Positions 45,209-55,223 are shown, counted from the first letter of the stretch. The stretch is 64,000 nucleotides of DNA from Rhizobium sp. BT03 (GCF_030053155.1 NZ_CP125640.1:124001-188000), one strand, 5' to 3'. Notes: a model not told the origin generated them from the sequence alone. Numbers and translations: made by a program.

Positions 45209-47119
45209 ATGACGTTCGTTTTGAAAAGCGCGGCATCCGCATTGGCAATTTCCTGCGGCGTGGCGGTTATGAGTGCCGCACCCGCGCATGCTTATACTTT
45301 GATGGACATGCTGCGCGGCGACAGGCAGCGGACCCAAAGCACCATCTTCATGGATCAGGCGCCCGGCCGTCCGGTGCCGCGCGGCGCCGACGGCGGCTCG
45401 CTGGGCGGGCTCGATCCTGAGGCGCCGCTGCCGAAGGTGAGCGGCCCGCGTTATTATACCTATAAGACCGAGACGCTGCAGTTCGTCGACACCAGCAAGT
45501 TTGCCGATCCTGTCGTCACCGGCGCGGTCGCCGATGTGTCGGCAAGCGGCGATGCCGGCGCCGAACCCGCCGTGCAGCGCCGTTTCCTGGCGCAGGCCAA
45601 GGTGCGCGCCAATGCTGATGTCGCAAAGGCGCTCGAAGCCTATTATGGCGACAGCCGAAATCCGCTCGTCTGGGTCGAGGGCAACCAGGTCAATGATCGC
45701 GCCAAGTCGGCGATGGCGGCACTTGCCGATGTGGCTTCCGTCGGTCTCGACCCGGCCGATTACGCCGTTCAGACGCCGGATATCGATCCTGCCAATCCCG
45801 ATCCCGCCGCCCGCGACCGGGCGCTGACGCAGTTCGAGCTCGACCTCTCGGCCAAGGTGCTGGCCTTCGTGCAGGATACGGTGCGCGGCCGTATCGATCC
45901 GAACAAGATTTCCGGTTATCACGACTTCCAGCGCAAGGTGGTCAATCTGACGCCGGTGCTGAAGCTTGCCCGTATGAGCCCCGATGCCGGCGCCTATATC
46001 GCCAGCCGCTCACCCGATGGTCCGCAGTTCGAGGCGCTGAAAGCGGAGCTTGCCAAGCTCCGCGCCGCCGATGGCGGCAATGAGGAGCAGATCGTCATTT
46101 CGCTCAGCGGGCTGCTGAAGCCCGGCGACAGCTCCCCGGAGATTGCCAACATCGTCAAGGCGATCGGCAAGCACGGTTCCGAAACGCTGAAGACCGATCA
46201 CGCGGCAACACTTGCCGCTTATGCCGGCGGCATCGACTATTCGCCGGATATCGTCGCGCTGGTCGAGGCTTTCCAGAAGGAGCGCGGACTGAAGGCCGAT
46301 GGTGTCATCGGCCAGGCGACCGTGCGCGCCATGACCGGCGGCGATACCAATGCCTCGAAGATCGACAAGCTCGATGTCGCCATGGAGCAGGCGCGCTGGC
46401 TGCCGGAGGATCTCGGTTCACGCTACGTGATGATCAACCAGCCGGCCTTCATGGCCTACTACCACAATGACGGCAAGGAACAGCTGTCGATGCGCGTCGT
46501 TGTCGGCGGCAAGAACAACCAGACCTATTTCTTCGACGACGAGATCGAGACGGTGGAGTTCAACCCGTTCTGGGGCGTGCCGCAGTCGATCATCATCAAC
46601 GAGATGCTGCCGAAGCTGCGTTCGGATCCGAACTATCTCGACCAGCTCGGCTATGAAGTCGAAGTGAACGGCCATGCCGTCGCCTCGTCGAGCGTCGACT
46701 GGTACGGCTCGACCAATAACGTCTCGGTGCGCCAGCCGCCGAGCAGCGACAATGCGCTCGGCGAACTGAAGATCCTGTTCCCGAACAGCCACGCGATCTA
46801 CATGCACGACACGCCTTCTAAGAGCTTCTTCAAGCGCGACATGCGGGCTCTGAGCCACGGCTGCGTGCGCCTTTCCAATCCGCGCGCAATGGCGGCCGCC
46901 GTGCTCGGCACGTCGGTCGACGACGTCGCCAAGCAGATCGCCAGCGGTCAGAACCATGCGGTGAAGGTGCCGCAGAAGATCCCGGTCTACGTCTCCTACT
47001 TCACCGCCTGGCCGAACAAGGACGGCGTGGTGGAATATTTCGACGACGTCTATGGCCGCGATGGCTATGTCGACAAGGCTTTCGACGCGACGACAAAGGC
47101 GCGTGGGGCGCAGATTTGA
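45209..47119 (+). CDS. L,D-transpeptidase (YcbB-like)
   Basis: 636 residues with a Sec signal peptide (ALAISCGVAVMSAAPAHA). Order: variable periplasmic region; YcbB scaffold (NPLVWVEGNQVNDRAKSAM); peptidoglycan-binding domain (IVALVEAFQKERGLKADGVIGQATVRAM); L,D-transpeptidase domain with MHDTPSKSFF and the catalytic SHGCVRLSNP. Known: forms 3-3 peptidoglycan cross-links, important in rhizobia, which grow at the pole. The C-terminal tail after the domain (VYVSYFTAWPNKDG) is as in YcbB. Strong terminator follows. Confidence 0.92.
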   Translation: MTFVLKSAASALAISCGVAVMSAAPAHAYTLMDMLRGDRQRTQSTIFMDQAPGRPVPRGADGGSLGGLDPEAPLPKVSGPRYYTYKTETLQFVDTSKFADPVVTGAVADVSASGDAGAEPAVQRRFLAQAKVRANADVAKALEAYYGDSRNPLVWVEGNQVNDRAKSAMAALADVASVGLDPADYAVQTPDIDPANPDPAARDRALTQFELDLSAKVLAFVQDTVRGRIDPNKISGYHDFQRKVVNLTPVLKLARMSPDAGAYIASRSPDGPQFEALKAELAKLRAADGGNEEQIVISLSGLLKPGDSSPEIANIVKAIGKHGSETLKTDHAATLAAYAGGIDYSPDIVALVEAFQKERGLKADGVIGQATVRAMTGGDTNASKIDKLDVAMEQARWLPEDLGSRYVMINQPAFMAYYHNDGKEQLSMRVVVGGKNNQTYFFDDEIETVEFNPFWGVPQSIIINEMLPKLRSDPNYLDQLGYEVEVNGHAVASSSVDWYGSTNNVSVRQPPSSDNALGELKILFPNSHAIYMHDTPSKSFFKRDMRALSHGCVRLSNPRAMAAAVLGTSVDDVAKQIASGQNHAVKVPQKIPVYVSYFTAWPNKDGVVEYFDDVYGRDGYVDKAFDATTKARGAQI

Positions 47120-47144
47120 CGTAAGGTTTAGCGGGTTATCGAAT

Positions 47145-47175
47145 GGGCGGTCTTCGGGCCGCCCGTTTTGTTTTT
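47145..47175 (+). terminator. Intrinsic terminator after the L,D-transpeptidase gene
   Basis: GGGCGGTC/GGCCGCCC stem with a TTCG loop, followed by GTTTTGTTTTT. Confidence 0.8.
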
Positions 47176-47228
47176 GGGGTGGGAGTATGGGACTGTTGCG
47201 TTTGGCAGATCGGCGCCACGAACTCCTC

Positions 47229-47409
47229 CCTCATTCCTGTGCTCGTCACAGGAATCCAGCAGCCGCGTGTCTACGCGGCGGGGAATTGCGGCCCCGTCGA
47301 TTGCAGGAGCAATGTCCTCTTCAAGTAACGGATACTGGTCTCAATTTAAGAGTCTTTTCGGCTTGCGGACGCAGGCCGGCTGGATTCCTGTGACGAGCAC
47401 AGGAATGGG
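47229..47409. repeat. Inverted pair of a dispersed CCTGTGACGAGCACAGG repeat
   Basis: Left arm at about 47229-47263 (CATTCCTGTGCTCGTCACAG, then GAATCCAGC) and right arm at about 47379-47409 (GGCTGGATTCCTGTGACGAG, then CACAGGAATGG) are reverse complements. One more arm is at 34181-34209. The 315-base gap 47120-47434 holds no supported gene. Confidence 0.7.
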
Positions 47410-47434
47410 GGGAGAGGAGAGATGAGTGGTCTCC

Positions 47435-48145
47435 TCAGACCGCGACTTTCTCCGTATATTCCCGCAACAGCCTCTCCACCAGGTCAGGCGTCAGCTCGTC
47501 GTAATGGGTGATGATGACATCCGGATCGAGGTTGGAGACCGGCACGTCGGAATAGCCGAAAGGCACGGCGATCGACGGCACGCCGGCATTCCTGGCGACG
47601 GCGATGTCGTTGATGCTGTCGCCGATCATCACGGTGCGGGTGATGTCGCCGTCGGCGCGGTCGATGGTGCCGGTAAGGTGGCGGGCGTCGGGCTTGCGCA
47701 CGGGGAAGCTGTCGCCGCCTGATATGGCGTCGAAATAGCTGACGAGGTCGAGTTTCTCGAGCAGGCCGAGCGCCAGGCTTTCCATCTTGTTGGTGCAGAC
47801 GGCGAGGCGGTAACCGGCAGCTTTAAGCCGGTCCATCGCCGCGACGAGGCCGGGATAGGGCTCGGTACGGCCGGGCATGTTGCCGGCATAATGGGCGACG
47901 AAGCGCTCGACCAGCGGCGGCAGGGCGTCGCTTTCGAGCGGATGGCCGCGCAGCCGGCAGGCGCGCTCGATCATCACGCGCGCGCCATGGCCGACGAGAT
48001 GGGTGAGGTCGTCATAGCTCACCGGCTCGAGGCCAAGGGCTGCGATCGTGTGGTTCAGGCTCTCGACCAGATCCGTATGGGTGTCGAGAAGGGTGCCGTC
48101 GAGATCGAAGACGATCAGTGCCGGGCGGACAGGGGAAGGGGTCAA
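47435..48145 (-). CDS. gph: Phosphoglycolate phosphatase
   Basis: 236 residues. HAD-superfamily motifs: [15 protein letters not shown] (nucleophile Asp), AVCTNKM (motif 2), a Lys in RKPDARHL and [15 protein letters not shown] (motif 4). A helical cap lies between. Known: dephosphorylates 2-phosphoglycolate in the cytoplasm, for example after DNA repair; in other bacteria, close homologues act on related phosphates. Divergent from rpiA. Confidence 0.88.
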   Translation of the reverse strand: MTPSPVRPALIVFDLDGTLLDTHTDLVESLNHTIAALGLEPVSYDDLTHLVGHGARVMIERACRLRGHPLESDALPPLVERFVAHYAGNMPGRTEPYPGLVAAMDRLKAAGYRLAVCTNKMESLALGLLEKLDLVSYFDAISGGDSFPVRKPDARHLTGTIDRADGDITRTVMIGDSINDIAVARNAGVPSIAVPFGYSDVPVSNLDPDVIITHYDELTPDLVERLLREYTEKVAV

Positions 48146-48335
48146 GGGTTTTCCTCTTTGCGCAATCGTTTCTGAGGTAGGCGATCACGCGGCGGAAAGC
48201 AACGTTAGGATGCCGGCCGGAAGGGCCGCAGGCATTTGTTTCGGCTTTTCATTTTCCGTGATGATTTTGACTTTCGTTTGCCAGGCGAGCCGTGTAAACA
48301 GCACATCCAACGCAATAATTCGGAGTTGGCGGCGC

Positions 48336-49034
48336 ATGGATGCCCGCGAAATGAAGATCAAGGCCGCCGCGGCCGCACTCGCCCATGTCGAAGACGGAAT
48401 GCGCCTCGGCATCGGCACAGGCAGTACGGCGGAAGAATTCGTTCGTCTGCTGGCGGAGAAGGTCGCAGGCGGCTTCAGGGTCGAAGGCGTTCCGACGTCT
48501 GAAAGAACGGCGCGGCTTTGCGTCGAACTCGGCGTGCCGCTGAAGTCGCTCGATGAACTGCCGGCACTCGATCTGACGATCGACGGCGCCGACGAGGTGG
48601 ATCCGGCGCTCAGATTGATCAAGGGCGGCGGCGGCGCGCTGCTGCGCGAAAAGATCGTCGCGGCCGCTTCCGAGCGGATGATCGTCATTGCCGACGAGAG
48701 CAAGCTGGTCGACACGCTCGGCGCCTACGCGCTGCCGATCGAAGTCAATCCGTTCGGGCTCGTCTCGACACGGATCGCGATCGAAAAGGTCGCGGCCCGG
48801 CTCGGCCTTTCCGGCGAACTCAGCCTGCGCCAATCCGGTGACGGAGAGTTTACCACGGACGGCGGCCATCACATCATCGATGCATCTTTTGGCCGCATTC
48901 CTGATGCAGAGGCGCTTTCGAGCGAGCTGAATTCCATACCCGGCGTCGTCGAACACGGGCTCTTTATCAATATGGCGGCACTTGCGATCATTGCCGGTCC
49001 TGCGGGTGCGCGCACGCTGCAGGCAAACAGATAA
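48336..49034 (+). CDS. rpiA: Ribose-5-phosphate isomerase A
   Basis: Start ATG 48336; 232 residues. [49 protein letters not shown] (catalytic Asp, Glu, Lys) and [12 protein letters not shown] are RpiA signatures. Known: interconverts ribulose-5-P and ribose-5-P in the non-oxidative pentose phosphate pathway. Followed 15 bases later by a DUF2059 gene, probably co-transcribed. Confidence 0.95.
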   Translation: MDAREMKIKAAAAALAHVEDGMRLGIGTGSTAEEFVRLLAEKVAGGFRVEGVPTSERTARLCVELGVPLKSLDELPALDLTIDGADEVDPALRLIKGGGGALLREKIVAAASERMIVIADESKLVDTLGAYALPIEVNPFGLVSTRIAIEKVAARLGLSGELSLRQSGDGEFTTDGGHHIIDASFGRIPDAEALSSELNSIPGVVEHGLFINMAALAIIAGPAGARTLQANR

Positions 49035-49049
49035 CAGGAGCATACACTC

Positions 49050-49619
49050 ATGATGAACATTGCAGGTCTTGGCCGTTTTGCCGCTGCGACCATCGTTCTT
49101 TCCGGGCTTGCCTTCGGCTCCGCCGTCAAGGCGCAGGAGGTCTCCGAGGAGCAGCTGAAGGCGTCTCGCGCGGCGATCGACGCCATCGGCGCCACCGCCC
49201 AGTTCGACAACATCCTGCCCGGTCTTGCCGAGCGCCTGAAGGCCGGCCTGATCCAGGATTCGCCGAACTACCAGGACATCATTTCGGCGACGGTCGACGC
49301 GCAGGCGCTGGCGCTGGCGCCGCGCCGCGGCGATCTGGAGAAGGAGGCGGCTCTCACCTATGCCAAGACCTTTACCGCCGACGAACTGAAGGCGATCGCC
49401 GACTTCTACAATTCCGACGTCGGCAAGAAGCTGCTGCGCGACGGCCCGGTCGCCTCGCGCGAAACGGCGAAGGCCGCCGACATCTGGGCGCAGGGCATTT
49501 CCCGCGACCTGGAAAAGCAGAGCAATGCCGAACTCTCCAAGGTCATCAAGGCGCCGCCGCCGGCAACCGACAGCCCGGTGGCTCCGGCACCGGCACCGGC
49601 TCCGGCTGCCCAGAAGTAA
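49050..49619 (+). CDS. Secreted DUF2059 protein
   Basis: 189 residues. Sec signal peptide (AAATIVLSGLAFGSAVKA). Domain with TAQFDNILPGLAERLKAGL and TYAKTFTADELKAIADFYNSDVGKKLL, typical of DUF2059; a Pro/Ala-rich tail ends the protein. Periplasmic, function unknown. Immediately followed by a strong intrinsic terminator, making it the last gene after rpiA. Confidence 0.88.
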   Translation: MMNIAGLGRFAAATIVLSGLAFGSAVKAQEVSEEQLKASRAAIDAIGATAQFDNILPGLAERLKAGLIQDSPNYQDIISATVDAQALALAPRRGDLEKEAALTYAKTFTADELKAIADFYNSDVGKKLLRDGPVASRETAKAADIWAQGISRDLEKQSNAELSKVIKAPPPATDSPVAPAPAPAPAAQK

Positions 49620-49640
49620 AGCCTGCCTCAGCGGATTTAC

Positions 49641-49670
49641 AAAAGCCCGGCATCGCCCGGGCTTTTTTGC
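49641..49670 (+). terminator. Intrinsic terminator after the rpiA-DUF2059 unit
   Basis: AAAGCCCGG/CCGGGCTTT stem with a short loop, then TTTTTTG. Confidence 0.88.
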
Positions 49671-49714
49671 TATGATCGATGCCGAAATACCGATGAGGCT
49701 TTTGGTGAGGCAAC

Positions 49715-49999
49715 ATGTCCGCTCATTACGAGGCTGTGCGAGTGCGGGTATCTGGCAGGGTTCAAGGTGTCGGGTTTCGCATGTGGACGCGCGATGAGGC
49801 GTTGCGGCTCGGGCTTACAGGCTGGGTGCGCAATGAGGGGGACGGATCTGTCGCCGCCTTGATCGCAGGACCCGATACCGCCGTCTCGACAATGATCGAG
49901 CGGTTCGGCCGCGGGCCTGCGGGAGCATCGGTTTCCGGCGTCGAGACGGAACCGACCCAGTTTGAGAAAATGCCGACGGATTTCCGCATCACCGGTTGA
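49715..49999 (+). CDS. Acylphosphatase
   Basis: 94 residues, the whole family length. [20 protein letters not shown] contains the phosphate loop and catalytic Arg, and [20 protein letters not shown] the catalytic Asn. Known: hydrolyses acyl phosphates such as carbamoyl phosphate. Monocistronic, converging with a small conserved gene. Confidence 0.93.
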   Translation: MSAHYEAVRVRVSGRVQGVGFRMWTRDEALRLGLTGWVRNEGDGSVAALIAGPDTAVSTMIERFGRGPAGASVSGVETEPTQFEKMPTDFRITG

Positions 50000-50044
50000 A
50001 AGCGGCAACCGCCAAGGGATGCGCATCCCAGATACGCCGGACGC

Positions 50045-50263
50045 TCAGCCCCAATCCTTCGAGCTCTTGGCCAATTGCCACACGCCCGTTTCATCCGGCT
50101 CGACGCGCTTGTTGCCGCGGTAGAAGATCGGCAGTCCCGTTTTCTTGTCCATCGCGAAGCGGCTCGGCGCGTATTTTTCGTTCTCGTGACCTTGGGTGGC
50201 GAGGCCGAGCGCTTCCTTGAATTTGCCGGCCTTGCACAGCTTGGCGAAGAGAGTTTGATCCAT
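50045..50263 (-). CDS. Small conserved protein, 72 residues
   Basis: Start ATG 50263 with CGGAGCAAACG upstream. Not a family I can name. MDQTLFAKLCKAGKFKEALGLATQ looks like one helical repeat; the rest (FAMDKKTGLPIFYRGNKRVE, ending QLAKSSKDWG) is basic and aromatic. Codon use is like the neighbours. Cytoplasmic. Confidence 0.65.
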   Translation of the reverse strand: MDQTLFAKLCKAGKFKEALGLATQGHENEKYAPSRFAMDKKTGLPIFYRGNKRVEPDETGVWQLAKSSKDWG

Positions 50264-50402
50264 CGTTTGCTCCGGCTTCTTTTTTACTGCGTGGATTTGC
50301 CTGCCAGCCTCAGGCAGCCGGGTCAACCGTTTGCCGCGAAGATTCGGGCGAAGGGAACGGCATGATGCAGCTGCGGGCTTTTGTTTTCACGGCGATCGCC
50401 CC
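50264..50402. other. Gap before the MITE-like element
   Basis: 139 bases upstream of the small gene. It likely holds its promoter; nothing else seen. Confidence 0.4.
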
Positions 50403-50757
50403 TAGAGCCTTTCCTGGTTAGATTGAAGCATTCTGTTGGCTCAAACGGAGTCGGATGGTCGACCGGCCGGCGCGCGTCGTAGCCCAGCTCTACGGCCAAG
50501 CCGGCCGGTCGATCAGCCGGCCCGTTTCAGCCAACCCTCCCGCAGATTTGCCAAGCAAATCTGCAAGACTCTAAAGCGCCGGCCGCACTGATCGCTTCGC
50601 CGCGGCGAAGCGGTGTGGCCGGAGGGCCGGGCATCTTTCCGCCAGGATCAGAGGCGATCGGCTCGGCCGTACCTGGGGTATGCCCGTCGCCAATCGCCTC
50701 TGCCCTGACGAAAACCTGCTCCGGCAGAATGCTTCAATCTAACCAGGAAAGGCTCTA
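50403..50757. mobile_element. MITE-like element with 31-base perfect inverted ends
   Basis: Ends are GAGCCTTTCCTGGTTAGATT (then GAAGCATTCTG, 50405-50435) and its exact reverse complement (50725-50755), flanked by TA on both sides. No transposase frame. Inside are further inverted repeats: GACCGGCCGG/CCGGCCGGTC, GCAGATTTG/CAAATCTGC (50541-50563), CTTCGCCGCGGCGAAG and CAGAGGCGAT/ATCGCCTCTG. The TA flanks resemble target duplications of Tc1/mariner (IS630) elements. It ends 43 bases before the gor start. Confidence 0.75.
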
Positions 50758-50799
50758 TATCAGGAACATCCTTCCTGCGATTCCCTTCCGGAGCTCCTC

Positions 50800-52185
50800 A
50801 TGTCTTCCTACGACTACGACCTCTTCGTCATCGGCGGCGGTTCCGGAGGCGTGCGCGGCGCGCGTGTTGCCGCCTCGCTCGGCAAAAAGGTGGCGATCGC
50901 CGAGGAGTACCGCTACGGCGGCACATGCGTCATTCGCGGCTGTGTGCCGAAGAAACTCTTCGTCTATGCCTCGCAGTTCCATGAGCATTTCGAGGATGCG
51001 GCCGGCTTCGGCTGGACGGTCGGCGAAAGCAGCTTCGACTGGAAGAAGCTGGTGGCGGCCAAGGATGCCGAAATTGCCCGGCTGGAAGGCCTCTACAAGA
51101 AAGGGCTCGCCGGCGCCAATGCCGAGATCCTGGAAACGCGTGCCGAACTCGTCGACGCTCATACGGTGCGGCTTGTGAAAACGGGCCAGACTGTAACGGC
51201 AAAGACGATCGTGATCGCCACAGGCGGGCAGCCGAACCCGCATGCAGCCCTTCCCGGCCACGAGTTCTGTATTTCCTCCAACGAGGCCTTTCATCTCGAA
51301 GAGCTGCCGAAATCGATCGTCATCGCCGGCGGCGGTTATATCGCCGTCGAGTTCGCCAATATTTTTCATGGCCTCGGGGTCGAGACGACGCTGATCTATC
51401 GCGGCGCCGAGATCCTGTCGCGCTTCGACGAGGATCTGAGGCGCGGACTGCACGAGGCGATGGTCGCCAAGGGCATCCGCATCCTCTGCCACGACACGCT
51501 GCAGAAGGTTTCGAAGGGCGAGGGCGGGCTCGTTCTGGAGACGTTGAACAGCGGCACGCTGCAGGCCGACGTCGTCATGCTGGCGCTCGGGCGCGATCCG
51601 AACACCGAAGGTCTCGGCCTCGATGCGGCCGGCGTCGCGGTCGACGAGCGCGGCGCGATTATCGTCGACGACTATTCCCGCACCAATGTCGAAAACATTT
51701 ACGCGCTTGGCGATGTCACCAACCGGGTACAGCTGACGCCGGTGGCGATCCACGAGGCGATGTGCTTCATCGAAACCGAATACAAGAACAATCCGACACG
51801 GCCGGATTACGAGCTGATCCCGACCGCCGTCTTCTCGCAGCCGGAGATCGGCACCGTCGGTCTTTCGGAGGAAGAGGCGGGCAGGCGTTACGCTGAGCTC
51901 GAGGTTTACCGGGCGCAGTTCCGGCCGCTGAAGGCGACGCTTTCCGGTCGGGCCGAGCGGATGATCATGAAGCTGATCGTCGATGCGGCAAGCCGCAAGG
52001 TGGTGGGCGCCCATATCCTTGGCCACGATGCCGGCGAGATGGCGCAGCTGCTCGGGGTCACGCTGAAGGCCGGCTGCACCAAGGACGACTTCGACCAGAC
52101 CATGGCGCTGCACCCGACGGCGGCCGAAGAGCTCGTCACCATGTATGCGCCGAGCTATCGGGTCCGCGACGGGCAGCGCGTCTGA
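50800..52185 (+). CDS. gor: Glutathione-disulfide reductase
   Basis: 461 residues. FAD motif DLFVIGGGSGGVRGARVA, redox-active cysteine pair GGTCVIRGCVPKKL, NADPH-binding GGGYIAVEFANIFHGLG followed by Arg-containing YRGAEILSR, and the C-terminal HPTAAEELV with the active-site His. Known: reduces GSSG with NADPH in the cytoplasm. Its promoter must lie within or at the edge of the upstream MITE-like element. Confidence 0.94.
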   Translation: MSSYDYDLFVIGGGSGGVRGARVAASLGKKVAIAEEYRYGGTCVIRGCVPKKLFVYASQFHEHFEDAAGFGWTVGESSFDWKKLVAAKDAEIARLEGLYKKGLAGANAEILETRAELVDAHTVRLVKTGQTVTAKTIVIATGGQPNPHAALPGHEFCISSNEAFHLEELPKSIVIAGGGYIAVEFANIFHGLGVETTLIYRGAEILSRFDEDLRRGLHEAMVAKGIRILCHDTLQKVSKGEGGLVLETLNSGTLQADVVMLALGRDPNTEGLGLDAAGVAVDERGAIIVDDYSRTNVENIYALGDVTNRVQLTPVAIHEAMCFIETEYKNNPTRPDYELIPTAVFSQPEIGTVGLSEEEAGRRYAELEVYRAQFRPLKATLSGRAERMIMKLIVDAASRKVVGAHILGHDAGEMAQLLGVTLKAGCTKDDFDQTMALHPTAAEELVTMYAPSYRVRDGQRV

Positions 52186-52202
52186 GCCTTCCGTGTGCGC
52201 TT

Positions 52203-52250
52203 AAAGCGCGTCGCATCAAACTTGATTCATTCGACGCGCTTTAGCTTTTT
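52203..52250 (+). terminator. Terminator after gor
   Basis: AAAGCGCGTCG (52203-52213) and CGACGCGCTTT (52232-52242) form an 11-base stem, followed by AGCTTTTTG. Also an example of a common rhizobial intergenic palindrome. Confidence 0.75.
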
Positions 52251-52258
52251 GCTTTGAT

Positions 52259-52303
52259 GCATGTCGTTATCCCGGAACCGCTGCACACTTCCGGGCGACA
52301 TGC
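52259..52303. repeat. Palindromic repeat with CCGCTGCACAC core
   Basis: GCATGTCG/CGACATGC outer and CCCGGAA/TTCCGGG inner arms. Shares the core with 25667-25710. Lies between gor and the tadG-like gene, which converge. Confidence 0.7.
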
Positions 52304-52304
52304 A

Positions 52305-53594
52305 CTAGCTGGTGATGCGCGGCGCGCGGATGGCCTTGAGGAAGAGCGCTTTCATCGCATCGGCGATACCTTCGGTCGGCGTCACCTCGAAATAGAGGCC
52401 CGGCGAGGCGCATGCCTGCATTCTTGTCGGGATTTCGCCCTGGAAGGGCTTGATCCACGTATTGTACCAGCTGTTTTTCGGCAGAGGCAGGTAGGTGGTG
52501 TAGAGCACCGCAATCCTGATGCCCTTGTCCTTCAGCGGTTGGCAGAAGGAAGTGTCGATCGGCTCCTGGCAGCGGTTGCCGCTCAGTTTTTTCGTGCAGC
52601 CTTTCGGTTTTTCGCTGTCGCCGACGCCGTCGGAGACGAAAAACAGGATCTTCTGCGGCGACGCGGCGGTGCTGCCGTCGCCGGGGGTGGTGATGATGTC
52701 TTTCATCTGCGTCAGGGCGCTGTCGAAGCTCGTCTGCTGGTCGTTGTTATAGCCCTGATAGGGAATGGTCATCAGATCGACGGCGTCGGTATAGCTACGC
52801 ACTTTGTCGAGGTCGATCGTCGGGTCGGATATGGTGGTCAGCTTGGCGTCTTCGGCCTTGGTGCCGAAGGTGTAGACGCCCATGCGGAACTGGTTGTCGG
52901 AAACGCGCGTCGACTTCGCGGTCAGCGTCAGCTCCTTCGTCGCCTGGCGCACGACGTCGATACGCATGCTGACGCCGAGCTTCTTGGCGAGATTGTAGTA
53001 ATTGTTTTTGTTCTGAGTTTCGTGGCAGGCGAAGGCGCAGCTGTCGCTGGTATTCTTTTCCATCGTCGCGACGTCGGTCGCGGTGGCGCCGACGCCCATC
53101 GAGGGGGTGTTGTCGAGCAGGATGTAGAAATCCATGAAAGACGCGGTCAGGTATTCGGCCGTTGCCGTGCCGGAGATGGTGATCGAATCCTTGCCGAGAA
53201 CGCGCATGAAGGTGGTCGGCACGACCGCCGTGAACGAAACCTGCGAATTCAGCTTGTTGGCGGTCTTGGTAACGTCGATGCCGAGATCGACATTCACGTC
53301 CGCCAGTTCTCCCGACACCTGCGACAGGAAGATGCTGCGGGCGTCGGTCTTGCCGAGCGAGATGGTGCCGTTGCCGCTCATGGTCATGGCGGCGGCGACC
53401 GCGCCGGATTTTTCGGCGATCGAGCCGACCGCGGCAGCATCGGCGGCGGCGAAGAGCTGGGTGCGCAGGCTCATGGCGTGAGCGAAATCCACCGCCATGC
53501 CTGCCATGCCAAGGAGCGGCACCATCAGCAATGCGGTCATGATGCCGAAATTGCCTGAGCGGTCCGCTATGAAGCCGGGCGGAAGGATCGCCAT
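52305..53594 (-). CDS. TadG-like pilus-assembly/vWA-domain protein
   Basis: 429 residues. N-terminal TadE-like membrane segment FGIMTALLMVPLLGMAGMAVDFAHA and LRTQLFAAADAAAVG (a Flp-pilus-type motif), then a von Willebrand A region with FMDFYILLDNTPSMGVG; the MIDAS is DNTPS rather than the usual DxSxS. Cysteines in CAFACHE and CTKKLSGNRC may form disulfides outside the membrane. Known: TadE/TadG proteins belong to Flp pilus systems, but no tad operon is here, so this is an orphan or acts remotely. Confidence 0.8.
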   Translation of the reverse strand: MAILPPGFIADRSGNFGIMTALLMVPLLGMAGMAVDFAHAMSLRTQLFAAADAAAVGSIAEKSGAVAAAMTMSGNGTISLGKTDARSIFLSQVSGELADVNVDLGIDVTKTANKLNSQVSFTAVVPTTFMRVLGKDSITISGTATAEYLTASFMDFYILLDNTPSMGVGATATDVATMEKNTSDSCAFACHETQNKNNYYNLAKKLGVSMRIDVVRQATKELTLTAKSTRVSDNQFRMGVYTFGTKAEDAKLTTISDPTIDLDKVRSYTDAVDLMTIPYQGYNNDQQTSFDSALTQMKDIITTPGDGSTAASPQKILFFVSDGVGDSEKPKGCTKKLSGNRCQEPIDTSFCQPLKDKGIRIAVLYTTYLPLPKNSWYNTWIKPFQGEIPTRMQACASPGLYFEVTPTEGIADAMKALFLKAIRAPRITS

Positions 53595-53849
53595 GACATG
53601 TCCCCGATGTTGAAATCTCCTTCCGGTTCTACATTCAAAGTCTAAAATATAGGGAAATCGACGTGGTATATGCTGGTTTAACGATGGAAGCGGGGATTTT
53701 TGCTACCTATATGCGAGCGTCGGCCGACGGCCGCGGCATGGCTTGGAGCATCGGGCGATTGGCCTTTGCAAGCCCGATCTAAAGGTCTATAAGCCGCCGC
53801 AATCAAGGATAGGTGCATCCCAGGGACGGATGTGAGTGAGGTAAGTGAC

Positions 53850-55223
53850 ATGGCAGAGAATTGGACCCCGAGCAGCTGGCGGCAGAAACCGATCCTGCAG
53901 GTTCCCGAATATCCGGATGCAGCCGCCTTGGCGGCAACGGAGGCCACGCTCGCCAGCTATCCGCCGCTGGTTTTTGCCGGTGAGGCGCGCCGCCTGAAGA
54001 AGCATCTCGCCAATGTCGCCGAAGGCAACGGTTTCCTGTTGCAGGGCGGCGACTGCGCCGAGAGCTTCGCCGAACACGGCGCCGATAACATTCGCGACTT
54101 CTTCCGCGCCTTCCTGCAGATGGCCGTCGTGCTGACCTTCGGCGCGCAGCTGCCGGTCGTCAAGGTCGGCCGCATCGCCGGCCAGTTCGCCAAGCCGCGT
54201 TCGTCGAATGTCGAAAAGCAGGGCGATGTGACGCTGCCCGCCTATCGCGGCGACATCATCAACGGCATCGAGTTCACCGAGGAGTCGCGCATTCCGAACC
54301 CGGAACGCCAGGCGATGGCCTACCGCCAGTCGGCCGCGACGCTGAACCTTCTGCGCGCCTTCGCGATGGGCGGCTACGCCAATCTCGAAAACGTGCATCA
54401 GTGGATGCTCGGCTTCGTCAAGGACAGCCCGCAGGGCGAGCGTTACCGCAAGCTTGCCGACCGCATCAGCGAAACCATGGATTTCATGAAGGCGATCGGC
54501 ATCACCTCGGAAAACCACCCGAGCCTGCGCGAGACGGATTTCTTCACCAGCCATGAGGCGCTGCTGCTCGGCTACGAGGAGGCGCTGACCCGCGTCGATT
54601 CCACGTCGGGCGACTGGTATGCCACATCGGGCCATATGATCTGGATCGGCGACCGTACGCGCCAGGCCGACCATGCGCATATCGAATATTGCCGCGGCAT
54701 CAAGAACCCGATCGGCCTCAAGTGCGGCCCATCGCTGCAGGCCGACGATCTCTTGCAGCTGATCGACATTCTGAATCCTGGTAACGAGGCCGGCCGCCTG
54801 ACGCTGATCTGCCGCTTCGGCCATGAGAAGGTTGCCGAAAACCTGCCGCGCCTCATCCGCGCCGTCGAGCGCGAGGGCCGCAAGGTCGTCTGGTCCTGCG
54901 ACCCGATGCACGGCAACACGATTACGCTCAACAACTACAAGACCCGTCCTTTCGAGCGGATCCTGTCGGAAGTCGAAAGCTTCTTCCAGATCCACCGCGC
55001 CGAAGGCACGCATCCCGGCGGCATCCATATCGAGATGACCGGCAAGGACGTGACGGAATGCACCGGCGGCGCCCGCGCGGTTTCCGCAGAAGACCTGCAG
55101 GACCGCTACCACACCCATTGCGACCCGCGCCTCAACTCCGACCAGGCGCTCGAACTCGCTTTCCTGCTTGCCGAGCGCATGAAGGGCGGTCGCGACGAGA
55201 AGCGTATGGTCGCCAACGGCTGA
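53850..55223 (+). CDS. 3-deoxy-7-phosphoheptulonate synthase, class II
   Basis: Start ATG 53850 after GAGGTAAGTGAC; 457 residues. Plant-like class II (AroA-II) enzyme: [31 protein letters not shown]-like [34 protein letters not shown] and [10 protein letters not shown], and the C-terminal [13 protein letters not shown]. Known: first step of the shikimate pathway. A class I enzyme is partly encoded at 63551. Confidence 0.93.
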   Translation: MAENWTPSSWRQKPILQVPEYPDAAALAATEATLASYPPLVFAGEARRLKKHLANVAEGNGFLLQGGDCAESFAEHGADNIRDFFRAFLQMAVVLTFGAQLPVVKVGRIAGQFAKPRSSNVEKQGDVTLPAYRGDIINGIEFTEESRIPNPERQAMAYRQSAATLNLLRAFAMGGYANLENVHQWMLGFVKDSPQGERYRKLADRISETMDFMKAIGITSENHPSLRETDFFTSHEALLLGYEEALTRVDSTSGDWYATSGHMIWIGDRTRQADHAHIEYCRGIKNPIGLKCGPSLQADDLLQLIDILNPGNEAGRLTLICRFGHEKVAENLPRLIRAVEREGRKVVWSCDPMHGNTITLNNYKTRPFERILSEVESFFQIHRAEGTHPGGIHIEMTGKDVTECTGGARAVSAEDLQDRYHTHCDPRLNSDQALELAFLLAERMKGGRDEKRMVANG

